From positions 1 to 62,931 of the forward strand of contig NZ_CANDNU010000007.1 of NCBI RefSeq assembly GCF_947387495.1: a DNA stretch of 62,931 bases. Direction: 5' to 3'. The number at the start of each line of letters is the position of its first letter. Position 1 is the stretch's first letter. The position numbers and the translations under genes were made by a program. A model generated the notes under the pieces. It had not been told where the DNA came from. It ran no database searches and saw nothing but the letters and a program-made list of their open reading frames with translations. The stretch is from Limosilactobacillus difficilis (lineage in GTDB: Bacteria > Bacillota > Bacilli > Lactobacillales > Lactobacillaceae). Shown piece by piece: positions 40,158-48,309 of the stretch.

Positions 40158-40238
40158 ACATAATCTGAAAAGGAAATCAGCAAAAAAATAAGTTAATCGG
40201 TTCTCAGTTTAGAAAGAATATAAATTGTTATTCTACAT

Positions 40239-40272
40239 AAAAAGCGATGGCCTTTCGCGACCATCGCTTTTT
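40239..40272. terminator. Terminator after the universal stress gene
   Basis: AAAAAGCGATGG / CCATCGCTTTTT, a 12-bp stem with a 10-base loop. A- and U-runs lie on both sides, so it can work in either direction. Confidence 0.85.
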
Positions 40273-40309
40273 ATATTAATCAGCATCCTTGCTTTAGGAT
40301 TGGCAATAA

Positions 40310-40789
40310 TTATTTATCGCTGTCTTCTTCCTCAACAGTCCGAATGACGAAGACCGACGTTCCAGCATGACGAGTCATGTAGGCAGCCTGGGAACCAACA
40401 GCTTTCCGGTTCCCCCATTTGCCAATCGAACCGATGATCAACAGGTCAGGCCGAAATTCAGGAATAACGTGATTGCAGATTCGTTCAGCCGGCCGTTCGC
40501 CTTCGTCAACGATCGCCGTAATCTTTTTTGCTGGAACACCATAATCGATCGCAGCTTGAACGTATTGGTTAATCCGTTTCCGCAAGTCCTCAGCAGTGCT
40601 GTGAACGTAATCCTTGTCCAGAATTTGGTAAACGTTGGTGTGGTTAGTTTCGGAAACGGAAACGATTCCGAGCTCCGAGCCATCACGCTTGGCTTTGTCG
40701 ACAGCATAAGAGAACGCTGCCCGCGCATCCGGAGCATCGTCTACCCCAACCAAAATCCGTTGGAAGTGTTTCGGCTTAATTTGAAACAT
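40310..40789 (-). CDS. Universal stress protein, UspA family
   Basis: 159 residues, single Usp domain. RILVGVDDAPDARAAFSYAV near the N-terminus and the ATP-binding loop GSIGKWGNRKAVGS near the C-terminus are present, with slightly shorter spacing (8 rather than 9 between the last glycines) than the textbook G-2x-G-9x-G. GAGAGGAG precedes the ATG. Divergent from the multicopper oxidase gene. Confidence 0.88.
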   Translation of the reverse strand: MFQIKPKHFQRILVGVDDAPDARAAFSYAVDKAKRDGSELGIVSVSETNHTNVYQILDKDYVHSTAEDLRKRINQYVQAAIDYGVPAKKITAIVDEGERPAERICNHVIPEFRPDLLIIGSIGKWGNRKAVGSQAAYMTRHAGTSVFVIRTVEEEDSDK

Positions 40790-40845
40790 AAATTTTCTCC
40801 TCTCATATTGACCAGTCAGCGACTAATCTTAATGCTTTCATTATC

Positions 40846-40896
40846 ATCTTACTACATTTCTTTGCGATGTAAATATTAATTTCAGGTAGTCCTAAA
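40846..40896. promoter_or_regulatory. usp promoter and DtxR-like inverted repeat
   Basis: For the usp gene, -35 TTTACA (40873-40868), 16-base spacer, -10 TAAGAT. Eight bases upstream of that -35 lies TTCAGG-TAGT-CCTAAA (40881-40896), an inverted repeat with one mismatch that has the same AGG-N4-CCT core as the repeat at 37603-37618. It may serve either of the divergent genes. Confidence 0.4.
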
Positions 40897-40980
40897 TTAT
40901 TTTTAGTTATTATTAAATTCAGTCTTTTGGAGCCGCTAAGCGTAGTATGATAATGGTGAATGAGAAATGGAGGTTGAATT

Positions 40981-42516
40981 ATGGCAAAGATTTATCAAGA
41001 TTATTTTCCCGATCATGACGCCTTTGATGTGCAAGACGGCGCATACAAAGAGTTGAAAGTACCGGACATCCCGGAATCACCGCTCCGTGTTCCGGCACTG
41101 CTAAAACCTGACAAAGAAACCGCTAATGGTGTGTGGTATACCATCATCGCTCAGGCAGGTGAAACTCAAATGCTACCAGGCGCTAAGACAAAGACCTGGG
41201 GCTATAATGACAGTGTTCTAGGTAAGATCCCCGTCTTTCCAAAAGGAAAAACGATCCATCTGCGTCTTATCAACCACTTGCCTGAAATGACAACCTTCCA
41301 CTGGCACGGCCTTAACATTCCCGGGCCATACGAAGATGGCGGTTGCCACGCCCCTGTTTACCCAGGCGAGGAAAAGGACATTCAATTTAAGATTATTCAA
41401 CCAGCCTCCATGTGCTGGTTGCACGCCCATCCGTGTCCAGAAACAGCCCACCAAGTTTTCCGTGGCTTAGCTTGCGGAGCCCTGATTACGGATGATGTCG
41501 AGAGTAAACTGCCATTTCCGCGCAAGTACGGGGTTGACGATATTCCGTTAATCCTTCAAGATCGCAATTTTCACGAAAATAACCAGTGGGACTACCGCAA
41601 AGACTATGATCCCGACGGCGTAACCGGCACTGTGCCGCTAGTCAACGGAACCGTCAACCCTTATTTTGATGTCACCACCCAACGTGTACGGTTACGAGTC
41701 TTGGATGGAGCCAACCGCCGCGAATTTCGCCTTCATTTTGATGATGATCGAATCCTAACCCAGATTGCAAGCGACTGCGGCACTTTAGAACATCCCGTGG
41801 CAATGACCAAGGTAATGATCACCTGCGCCGAACGGCAACAATTCATCGTCGATTTTGGTGACTGCCAGCCCGGTGATGTTGTGACTTTAATGAGCGACGA
41901 CACACCACTGGTAAAGTTCCGCATTCACAAATTTGAAAAAGACGCAACAAAGCTGCCTGCCACTCTGACCCCCATGAAACCCTATCAAATCACTCCAGGG
42001 CTGCCCGTTCACAAGTGCGTGATGGATGGGATGGACGAATACGTGATGATGGATGGCAAGAAATTCGACATGCAGCGGATCGACTTTAAAGCCACCCTCG
42101 GAACGGCCCAGCTCTGGGAAGTCGTCAACAACAACACTGCTGGTTACGGTATGATTCATCCCTTCCATATGCACGGTCCGGCCTTTCAGATCATATCACG
42201 CAACGGCAAAGCACCTTATCCCAACGAATGCGGGCCGAAAGATGTCGTCGCTGTTAATCCGGGGGAACACGTTATCATCCGGGTTCTCTACAACCTGCCC
42301 GGAGTTTATATGTACCACTGCCACATCCTTGAACACGAAGATGGCGGGATGATGGCTCAGTTGCAAATTTTAGATCCAAAAGACCCAGACAAGCAGTACA
42401 AACTGATGGACCACCACACGTTGATGAAAGCCTTCAGCGAAGAACGCGGCGTTCCAATGGACAAGTTGTGGCTTGGTGGAATGCAATCTTACACCAAGAT
42501 GGGCATGCACATGTAA
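40981..42516 (+). CDS. Multicopper oxidase (cytosolic, CueO/laccase type)
   Basis: 511 residues with three cupredoxin domains. All four copper-ligand motifs are present: HWHG, HAHP, HPFHMHG and HCHILEHED. There is no signal peptide, so it should act in the cytosol, unlike CueO. The C-terminus ends in a Met-rich stretch (GGMQSYTKMGMHM). Laccase-like enzymes of lactobacilli are reported to oxidise phenolics, metals and biogenic amines; the physiological substrate here is unknown. Its place beside metal exporters suggests metal detoxification. Confidence 0.9.
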   Translation: MAKIYQDYFPDHDAFDVQDGAYKELKVPDIPESPLRVPALLKPDKETANGVWYTIIAQAGETQMLPGAKTKTWGYNDSVLGKIPVFPKGKTIHLRLINHLPEMTTFHWHGLNIPGPYEDGGCHAPVYPGEEKDIQFKIIQPASMCWLHAHPCPETAHQVFRGLACGALITDDVESKLPFPRKYGVDDIPLILQDRNFHENNQWDYRKDYDPDGVTGTVPLVNGTVNPYFDVTTQRVRLRVLDGANRREFRLHFDDDRILTQIASDCGTLEHPVAMTKVMITCAERQQFIVDFGDCQPGDVVTLMSDDTPLVKFRIHKFEKDATKLPATLTPMKPYQITPGLPVHKCVMDGMDEYVMMDGKKFDMQRIDFKATLGTAQLWEVVNNNTAGYGMIHPFHMHGPAFQIISRNGKAPYPNECGPKDVVAVNPGEHVIIRVLYNLPGVYMYHCHILEHEDGGMMAQLQILDPKDPDKQYKLMDHHTLMKAFSEERGVPMDKLWLGGMQSYTKMGMHM

Positions 42517-42536
42517 TCAAATCATCATTACAAAAC

Positions 42537-42566
42537 AAAAACGTGATCAATGGCGATCACGTTTTT
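42537..42566. terminator. Bidirectional terminator, multicopper oxidase / CPBP gene
   Basis: AAAAACGTGATC / GATCACGTTTTT, a 12-bp stem with a 6-base loop between convergent genes. Confidence 0.9.
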
Positions 42567-42579
42567 ATTTTGCAGTTAT

Positions 42580-43785
42580 TTAGTGAAAATTCGAATTTGG
42601 CAAACGGTAATCAAAGCGTTGCTTGTCACCGACGAAACGTCCCGAATGACGTTCGAGCGCGTGGCGGCGTTTGCCGTACAACATCCAAACGAAGATGACC
42701 ACATCAATCAAAACTTGAATCGCCACGAAAAACCAGTCACCTGCGCTCGGTTTGCCGGTCATCACCAACGTGCCATCAACTGCCGCACCCGTCCAGTCGA
42801 TCAAGAAATGCATCAACATGGTCAACCATAACTGGCCGGTGTAGAGATAGACACAGGCAAAGAAGAGTCCCGTTCCCAAAGCACTCAGCATTTGCAGCAA
42901 AGTGATCGGAAGATTCTGGCCTGCCAAATTCATCAAGTGTGCCAGTGCAAAAAGAGCCGCACTGATGATCATCGCTACCGGCACCTTAGCCTTCAGATTC
43001 TGCAAAGCGTACAGGAGCACGCCAAGAACTCCAAAGCGAAAAATAGTCTCTTCACCGATACCAGCGGTCAAGGCATGCATTGTCATCGCTAAATCCGGAG
43101 TATGCCAGCTAGCTGTAACAAAGTTAGCGTTCAAAAACGTGTAGATCAGATCAACCACGATTAAGAAGATAATGACCCAGGCGCTGATATCCGGATGCCA
43201 ATGCGGTGTCAAACCTGGCCAGGAAAGCTGCCAGACCCGCATTAAAGTCGTCACCATCACCAGGTAAGCAATCGTGCCAAAAAAACCAGTCGTCATCCCC
43301 AACTTTAAAAAATGTGGGGCCGGCAAGGAAGTCGGGTAGGCTACATTCATAAATTGAACCACCAAAATAGCCCAGTAAAAAAGTAGGATGAGCCGCGCAA
43401 TCACGTTGCCAAAACGGGCCCCCACCACCCCGGCAAAGGGAGCAAACATCACGAAATAATAGAGAACCGTCAAACTCAAAATTCCCCGTGCCGGCAGGTA
43501 GAGCAGTTGAATTATTTCCCGGGAAACAATCCCCCACACCATGATAAGCGCTAGTGGTTGGCAGATCGCTTGTAGCCAGTCATTGATGGCGCTCACCCAT
43601 CCCGGCGCTTTTTTCTGCACTAGTTCGATTAAAAAGCCAACCAGCACTGCTACTAACAAAGCTGCCATCAGCCACCGGATCGGCCGTTGCAACATAATTT
43701 CTCGCGCTAAAATTGCAACCATAAAGAGCACGGTAGCTCCCATCTGGGCAACATACCAAATTCTGAGATAATCTCTGCCTGTCAT
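42580..43785 (-). CDS. CPBP-family intramembrane metalloprotease
   Basis: 401 residues, about ten membrane segments. The Abi/CPBP motifs are GEETIFRFG (EExxxR), FALAH and HFLID. Family members process prenylated or small peptides, or give self-immunity to bacteriocins; no bacteriocin genes are seen nearby. The N-terminal half (four to five segments) is longer than in most CPBP proteins. GGAAGG lies about 8 bases before the ATG. Confidence 0.83.
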   Translation of the reverse strand: MTGRDYLRIWYVAQMGATVLFMVAILAREIMLQRPIRWLMAALLVAVLVGFLIELVQKKAPGWVSAINDWLQAICQPLALIMVWGIVSREIIQLLYLPARGILSLTVLYYFVMFAPFAGVVGARFGNVIARLILLFYWAILVVQFMNVAYPTSLPAPHFLKLGMTTGFFGTIAYLVMVTTLMRVWQLSWPGLTPHWHPDISAWVIIFLIVVDLIYTFLNANFVTASWHTPDLAMTMHALTAGIGEETIFRFGVLGVLLYALQNLKAKVPVAMIISAALFALAHLMNLAGQNLPITLLQMLSALGTGLFFACVYLYTGQLWLTMLMHFLIDWTGAAVDGTLVMTGKPSAGDWFFVAIQVLIDVVIFVWMLYGKRRHALERHSGRFVGDKQRFDYRLPNSNFH

Positions 43786-43829
43786 GCCAAACTTCCTTCC
43801 ACTTCTTCAAAACCTATGTTGATGATAGC

Positions 43830-43861
43830 AAAACGCCGCAAACCATTCAATGGTCACGGCG
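43830..43861 (-). terminator. apbE terminator
   Basis: CGCCG...CGGCG with an inner ACCAT/ATGGT pair, followed by UUUUG, just after the apbE stop. Confidence 0.7.
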
Positions 43862-43873
43862 CGGTTTATATTT

Positions 43874-44815
43874 TTAGTCTCGGTTAGTGGGTAAGCGGAC
43901 CAGCTTTGTTTGGTCATTCTCGTCAATAAAAAAGGCACCATAGATGTCAGGCCGCCGCTGGCCCCACCCGACAAGTGGCTGGCCCGCAAAAAAGAGCCGT
44001 TTGGTCTCAATTTCGGCTGTGATCGAATCACGAGCAAAAACCGTCACGGAGCTTAGGCTCGTTCGCCGAGGACGCCCCGTCTGGGGATCAAGTAAGTGGT
44101 GGTAGCGATGACCGTTTTGGACTAGCACCCGCTCATAGGTGCCAGACGTAACGGCCGAACACTCAGGCATCACAACCTGCTGAAGGTCCCGTCCCCGCAC
44201 TTTACGGGGATCCTGAATACCGATGACCCAGTGACCATCTTGCCGACGCGGTGAGGGGCCGACAAAGAGCAGGTTGCCACCCAGGTTAATGATTCCGCTT
44301 TGAAGGCCGGCAGATCGCCAGTAATCACGAATCCGATCAGCAATATAACCCTTGGCAATTCCACCCAGGTCAATCTCCATTCCCGTTTGCCGTAAGTAAA
44401 CAGTCTGATCTTGATCATTCAATTCAACTTCATCGGGATCAGTGAGCCTTAACTTAGCCGCAATTTGTTCATCAGTGGGTACATGGGCGCCCTTAAAACC
44501 AATCCGCCACGCCTTGACCAGGGGACCAATCAAAGCATTAAAGCCAAAACGCTGCCGGCTGACTTCCACTGCCCTTTTGACTAACGTATACACCATCGGC
44601 GTCAGCTGTACCGGATGGTTGCCAGCAGCCTGGTTGACGGACATAACCATCGAATGATTACGGTTGACGGTTAAGAGATCCTCATAATGATCAATGAGTT
44701 GTAGCGTCCGCTGCAGAAGCGCCCGGTCCGTGGTCCCAAATGCGGTCAGGACGATGCGGGTTCCCAAGGCATGACCCGTCAAGGAAACCGTGTGTTGGGC
44801 TAAATTAGGGATCAT
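43874..44815 (-). CDS. apbE: FAD:protein FMN transferase
   Basis: 313 residues. ApbE attaches FMN from FAD to a Thr or Ser in target proteins. Recognisable motifs are FNALIGPLVKAWRIG, MEIDLGGIAKGYIAD, INLGGNLLFVG, TSGTYER and HHLLDPQTG, and ARDSITAE at the metal site. It has no lipoprotein or signal sequence, so it is predicted cytosolic. Its ATG overlaps the stop of the upstream PAS-like gene (ATGA), so the two are translated together. Confidence 0.9.
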   Translation of the reverse strand: MIPNLAQHTVSLTGHALGTRIVLTAFGTTDRALLQRTLQLIDHYEDLLTVNRNHSMVMSVNQAAGNHPVQLTPMVYTLVKRAVEVSRQRFGFNALIGPLVKAWRIGFKGAHVPTDEQIAAKLRLTDPDEVELNDQDQTVYLRQTGMEIDLGGIAKGYIADRIRDYWRSAGLQSGIINLGGNLLFVGPSPRRQDGHWVIGIQDPRKVRGRDLQQVVMPECSAVTSGTYERVLVQNGHRYHHLLDPQTGRPRRTSLSSVTVFARDSITAEIETKRLFFAGQPLVGWGQRRPDIYGAFFIDENDQTKLVRLPTNRD

Positions 44816-45312
44816 TGGAGGAAGTGGTCGATAAATTGCTGGTATTCTTTGCTTTCGTAAGAGGAGGCCCCGGTCACCGCATCTGGAACTGTGCTGTCCT
44901 TAAACCGGTGCTGACTCAGCAAATCAGCAATGTGTTCGACATTTTCACTGATTACCAACGTGCCCAGATAGTGACCCTGGTGGTCATGCAAAGCTGCATA
45001 AGTAGTCACCACCCGTTGACCGTCAACATTGCTAGCAACTTCAGCCGTATTACGTTTACCCTTGCGGAAAGCGTAGAGCATTCCTGGCATCCATTTGGCG
45101 GCATCAGGGAAGCGTTTCACTACAGACTGACCGAGCTGCTTTTTTAATCCCGCCGTCGATCCCCGGTCGATTGTCTGGTTATACCAGCTAAAATTATCGT
45201 CAGCATCAATTAGGTCCAGTTCCAATGGCAAGACGCTTGTCAGCGCCTCTAATTGGGCTAAGCTGACTTTGCCACTAGCTAATTCAACGAATTGTTCGTC
45301 TGCCTTAGTCAT
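44812..45312 (-). CDS. PAS-like protein (DUF438/PAS_10 type) with flavinylation motif
   Basis: 166 residues, no signal peptide. Residues about 25-125 resemble the PAS_10 domain found in DUF438 proteins (LPLELDLIDADDNFSWYNQT, then GHYLGTLVISENVEHIADLL). The C-terminus contains D144-A-V-T-G-A-S150, which fits the D-x-x-(S/T)-G-A-(S/T) site modified by ApbE. The overlapping apbE makes FMN attachment at S150 plausible. A small flavo-redox protein or redox sensor is inferred. GGAGGAG precedes the ATG. Confidence 0.7.
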   Translation of the reverse strand: MTKADEQFVELASGKVSLAQLEALTSVLPLELDLIDADDNFSWYNQTIDRGSTAGLKKQLGQSVVKRFPDAAKWMPGMLYAFRKGKRNTAEVASNVDGQRVVTTYAALHDHQGHYLGTLVISENVEHIADLLSQHRFKDSTVPDAVTGASSYESKEYQQFIDHFLQ

Positions 45313-45329
45313 CCCAATCTCCTCCTTTT

Positions 45330-45640
45330 AGTTCCATTTTGAACTACTCCCACTTAGCTAAACCTACGGTTTAACGCTTGAAGTGAGAGATTCTGGGAAC
45401 ATCGCATACTTGCTTTACTAGTTCTTAGCAAACGTTCGAACAGAGGTTACGACTATTAACCAAGGCTCGTCCCTAGCCTAGCAGTTTCATAGGACTACCA
45501 CCTAGTTTTCGTATTCTAAAGTATACTGGCTTGGTTTCCGTCAGCTATTTTTAACCTGACCGCAACTCGTGTCGTTATCTCAGCACAAACTCAAGGTTAC
45601 TCTATACGAAATTACTCAGTGTCCTCATGGTGAAGCGGTG
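45330..45640 (-). mobile_element. IS200/IS605-like remnant or structured RNA element without tnpB
   Basis: On the minus strand the segment ends with a right-end-like structure: CACTT...TAAACC-GTA-GGTTTA...AAGTG followed by GGGAGTAGTTCAA, closely resembling IS605-type right ends (TCAA cleavage motif). Upstream lie nested helices, including AACCAAG / CTTGGTT and GTCAG / CTGAC, consistent with an omega-RNA-like scaffold. No intact tnpA or tnpB frame is present. It could instead be a structured 5' leader of the PAS-apbE pair. The left boundary is not defined. Confidence 0.45.
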
Positions 45641-45686
45641 TTATTAGTATTATTTTCGATACTTTAAAATCCAATTATTTAATCTG

Positions 45687-45695
45687 ATTATATCA
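45687..45695 (-). promoter_or_regulatory. Extended -10 promoter upstream of the PAS-apbE region
   Basis: TGA-TATAAT (45695-45687), an extended -10 with no good -35. A transcript from here would cross the structured element and reach the PAS-like gene about 370 bases on. Confidence 0.4.
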
Positions 45696-45728
45696 CAGCA
45701 CTATCGTGCTATTCTCGCCAAGCTTAGC

Positions 45729-45767
45729 TAAAAAATGCCGGCAAGATTCACAGTTCTTGCCAGCATT
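45729..45767 (-). terminator. RNase J terminator
   Basis: 13-bp stem AATGCTGGCAAGA / TCTTGCCGGCATT (45767-45755 with 45746-45734) followed by U, 8 bases after the stop. Confidence 0.9.
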
Positions 45768-45774
45768 CTTATCA

Positions 45775-47637
45775 TTATTCAGTAGTTGTCGCGGCTTTTT
45801 GGTTTTGCTTTTTTTCGGTCTCGTGTCGCTTTTGCTTGTGACCTTGTTGGCGATGATTTGTTGACCGATTATTCTGGTGGTTCCTCTTATTGTGGTGATT
45901 CTTGTGACCGACATAACGGTTGTTTTGGCGAGCTTCCTTGCTGTCAGCATTTAAAATCGTGACCATTGGGATAATCACAGGGCGACGACCGGTCCGTTCA
46001 AAGAGCAGTTTTTGAAGCCTGGTGACAATCGTCCGATTAATTACCCGGGCATCAACGTGCTGGTGATTTTTGAAGGTATTCAAAATTGCCCAAAAGACTT
46101 CATGGTTAGCTGCCTTGATCAGCTCTTGGGACTCGTGCATGTAAACGAACCCCCGTGAAACGATATCAGGTCCCGCCACGATTTGGTAGTCTTTCAAATC
46201 CACAACTGCCACCGCGGTCACAACCCCTTCTTCGGACAGCAGCCGCCGTTCGCGAATTTCTGGATTGCCAACGGAATCACCCACATCACGACCATCGATG
46301 TAGACATCTCCGGCAGTTTCAATGTGATCCGCCACCCGACATGAATCCTTGGTAAGGGCTAGGACATCACCATTAGCCAGAATAAAACTGTGATCGAGCG
46401 GCACCCCAGCTTCTTCGGCCAAGTGGGTATGGATTTTCTGCATCCGGTACTCACCATGAACCGGGGCAAAGAACTTCGGCTTCATCAAACGAATCATCAG
46501 CTCTTCATCAATCTGGCCACCGTGCCCGGAAGTGTGGATATTGTTGACATAACCGTGAATGACGTTGGCGCCCTCTTCTTCCAACTTATTGATCAGGGCG
46601 TTGACGCTAGTGGTGTTGCCTGGGATTGGGTTGGAGGAGAAGACTACTGTGTCGCCCGGCTGGATCGTGATTTGCCGGTGCGTTCCATTGGCAATGCGGC
46701 TCAGGGCAGCCATCGGTTCACCCTGGGAACCCGTACACATGATCAGAACTTTTTCAGGCGGATAGGAATTGATATCATTCGGATCAATCAGATAATCATC
46801 CGGAATATTGAGATAACCGAGTTCTTGACCTGCTGAGATGGCGTTTTCCATACTGCGGCCAAAGACAGCAATCTTGCGTCCCTGCTTAATAGCAGCATCG
46901 CTCGCCTCCCGGAGCCGGTAGACGTTTGAGGCAAAGGAAGCGAAGATAATCCGCCCTTTAATTCGTTCAAAGATCCGCCGGATATGGATATCAACCCAGC
47001 GTTCCGATTTCGTAAACTGCGGCCGTTCAGCGTTAGTACTATCAGAAGTTAACAGGAGCACCCCGTCGCCGCCTAGTTTTGCCATCTGTTGGAAGTTTGG
47101 TGCTGGCAGGTGGCCTACCGGAGTCAGGTCGAACTTGAAGTCCCCCGTCTGAACAATCGTCCCCTGTGGCGTATGAACAGCAACTCCCAGGGTGTCTGGA
47201 ATCGAGTGAGTCGTCCGGAAGAAGCTGACCCACATCTTCTTAAAGTGAACTTCATCAAATTCGTTAATTTCGTGCAGCTCAGCAGACTTCAGCAAATGCT
47301 TTTCGTCCAGCTTGCCACGGATAAGCGACATCGCAAAAGGACCGGCGTAAATCGGCACGTTGACCTTTTGCAGGAAAAACGGTAAACCGCCGATGTGGTC
47401 TTCATGGCCGTGAGTGATGAAGATTCCCTTGATCTTATCCTTATTTTCAACAAGGTAATCGTAGTTTTGAATAACATAATCAACCCCGAGCAATTCGTCT
47501 TCCGGGAAGAGAACCCCACAGTCGATAATAATGATTTCATCCTGGAACTGCACACAATACATGTTCTTGCCGATTTCGCCAAGGCCGCCCATGGCAAAAA
47601 AGGCCACTTCGTTATTATGGATTTTGAGCTTGCGCAT
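45775..47637 (-). CDS. rnj: Ribonuclease J
   Basis: 620 residues. The beta-lactamase core has HGHEDH, the beta-CASP domain has RIIFASFASNVYRL and GRSMENA, and the C-terminal domain has MVTILNA. The HxHxDH metal motif is intact, so it should be active, like Bacillus RNase J1, in 5'-3' exo- and endonucleolytic mRNA turnover and rRNA maturation. About 50 extra C-terminal residues (after about 565) are basic and rich in His, Asn, Gln and Lys. The small RNA-polymerase subunit gene often found before rnjA is not upstream, so this may be one of two paralogues. Confidence 0.93.
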   Translation of the reverse strand: MRKLKIHNNEVAFFAMGGLGEIGKNMYCVQFQDEIIIIDCGVLFPEDELLGVDYVIQNYDYLVENKDKIKGIFITHGHEDHIGGLPFFLQKVNVPIYAGPFAMSLIRGKLDEKHLLKSAELHEINEFDEVHFKKMWVSFFRTTHSIPDTLGVAVHTPQGTIVQTGDFKFDLTPVGHLPAPNFQQMAKLGGDGVLLLTSDSTNAERPQFTKSERWVDIHIRRIFERIKGRIIFASFASNVYRLREASDAAIKQGRKIAVFGRSMENAISAGQELGYLNIPDDYLIDPNDINSYPPEKVLIMCTGSQGEPMAALSRIANGTHRQITIQPGDTVVFSSNPIPGNTTSVNALINKLEEEGANVIHGYVNNIHTSGHGGQIDEELMIRLMKPKFFAPVHGEYRMQKIHTHLAEEAGVPLDHSFILANGDVLALTKDSCRVADHIETAGDVYIDGRDVGDSVGNPEIRERRLLSEEGVVTAVAVVDLKDYQIVAGPDIVSRGFVYMHESQELIKAANHEVFWAILNTFKNHQHVDARVINRTIVTRLQKLLFERTGRRPVIIPMVTILNADSKEARQNNRYVGHKNHHNKRNHQNNRSTNHRQQGHKQKRHETEKKQNQKAATTTE

Positions 47638-47841
47638 AATACCTTTCCTTTATTTTTTATTTGTATGCTGAAAAACGCGAACGATGCCCTTACATCAGGA
47701 TCGTCAGCGGATTATTCAGATTTTGTGCCCAACTGGTAGCTGAGTCACATTTTTCATACGGATCAAACTTATTTTTAGTTTATCACAATGGAGAATTGAA
47801 TGGTAGCGACAAGCTGAGCAAGAATGAATTACCCGGGAAAT

Positions 47842-47867
47842 AAAAAAAGCCACCCCTGTAGGCAGCT
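47842..47867 (-). terminator. Terminator before the RNase J leader
   Basis: AGCTGCC / GGTGGCT stem (two wobble pairs, loop TACAGG) followed by seven U, about 20 bases after the stop of the hypothetical gene. Confidence 0.7.
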
Positions 47868-47886
47868 GTTTTTCACTTGGTATAGT

Positions 47887-48231
47887 TTAATCTTCTGATG
47901 GTTCACTTTTCCGATGTTCACGAGTCCATTTCACCCAACTCTCACTCGGCTGACCATCCTGGGTGTAGGTCATGTCCAAGCTCTTAATGACGTTAAGGTA
48001 ATTTTGCTTGGTCCGAGCAAGGCTCACCTCTTTTAAGTTGTCATTGGTCATGAATTTGTTCTCACCAATTAAGTGATTGATCATGGCCATATCTTCGTCA
48101 TTAGCATTCATGTTAATGATTTCTAGGTCATCGGCCTTGAACCCAGCAACATAAAAGTCAGCAAATGAATCTAACGCTGTCTTTTGTGCCTCTTCACTTA
48201 AATCAGCAAAACTTAATCCTTCTGCACTCAC
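47887..48231 (-). CDS. Hypothetical protein, 114 residues
   Basis: A small acidic protein with no signal or membrane segment, not recognised. Features: MSAEGLSFADLSEEAQKTAL, an Asp/Asn/Met-rich middle and a C-terminal SWVKWTREHRK. It starts with GTG, and AAGGGAG lies 8 bases upstream. It sits between rluD-like and rnj with a terminator after it, so it is likely real. Confidence 0.6.
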   Translation of the reverse strand: MSAEGLSFADLSEEAQKTALDSFADFYVAGFKADDLEIINMNANDEDMAMINHLIGENKFMTNDNLKEVSLARTKQNYLNVIKSLDMTYTQDGQPSESWVKWTREHRKSEPSED

Positions 48232-48309
48232 AATAACGTCTCCCTTCGGTAAATCTTCACAACTTCTAGCCTAGCACAAAATCGAAACTTCAACCGAGCC
48301 GATCGCCAA

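Noticed and set aside
40790-40870. Lacto-usp RNA in front of the universal stress gene
   Set aside because: The leader is only about 50 bases from the promoter, too short for that motif, and no matching structure was seen.
45600-45690. RNase P RNA or tmRNA in the gene-poor gap upstream of PAS-apbE
   Set aside because: None of the conserved RNase P or tmRNA core motifs are present on either strand.
47638-47840. Small RNA-polymerase epsilon subunit gene upstream of RNase J
   Set aside because: No reading frame of about 70 codons with the right sequence exists in the leader.
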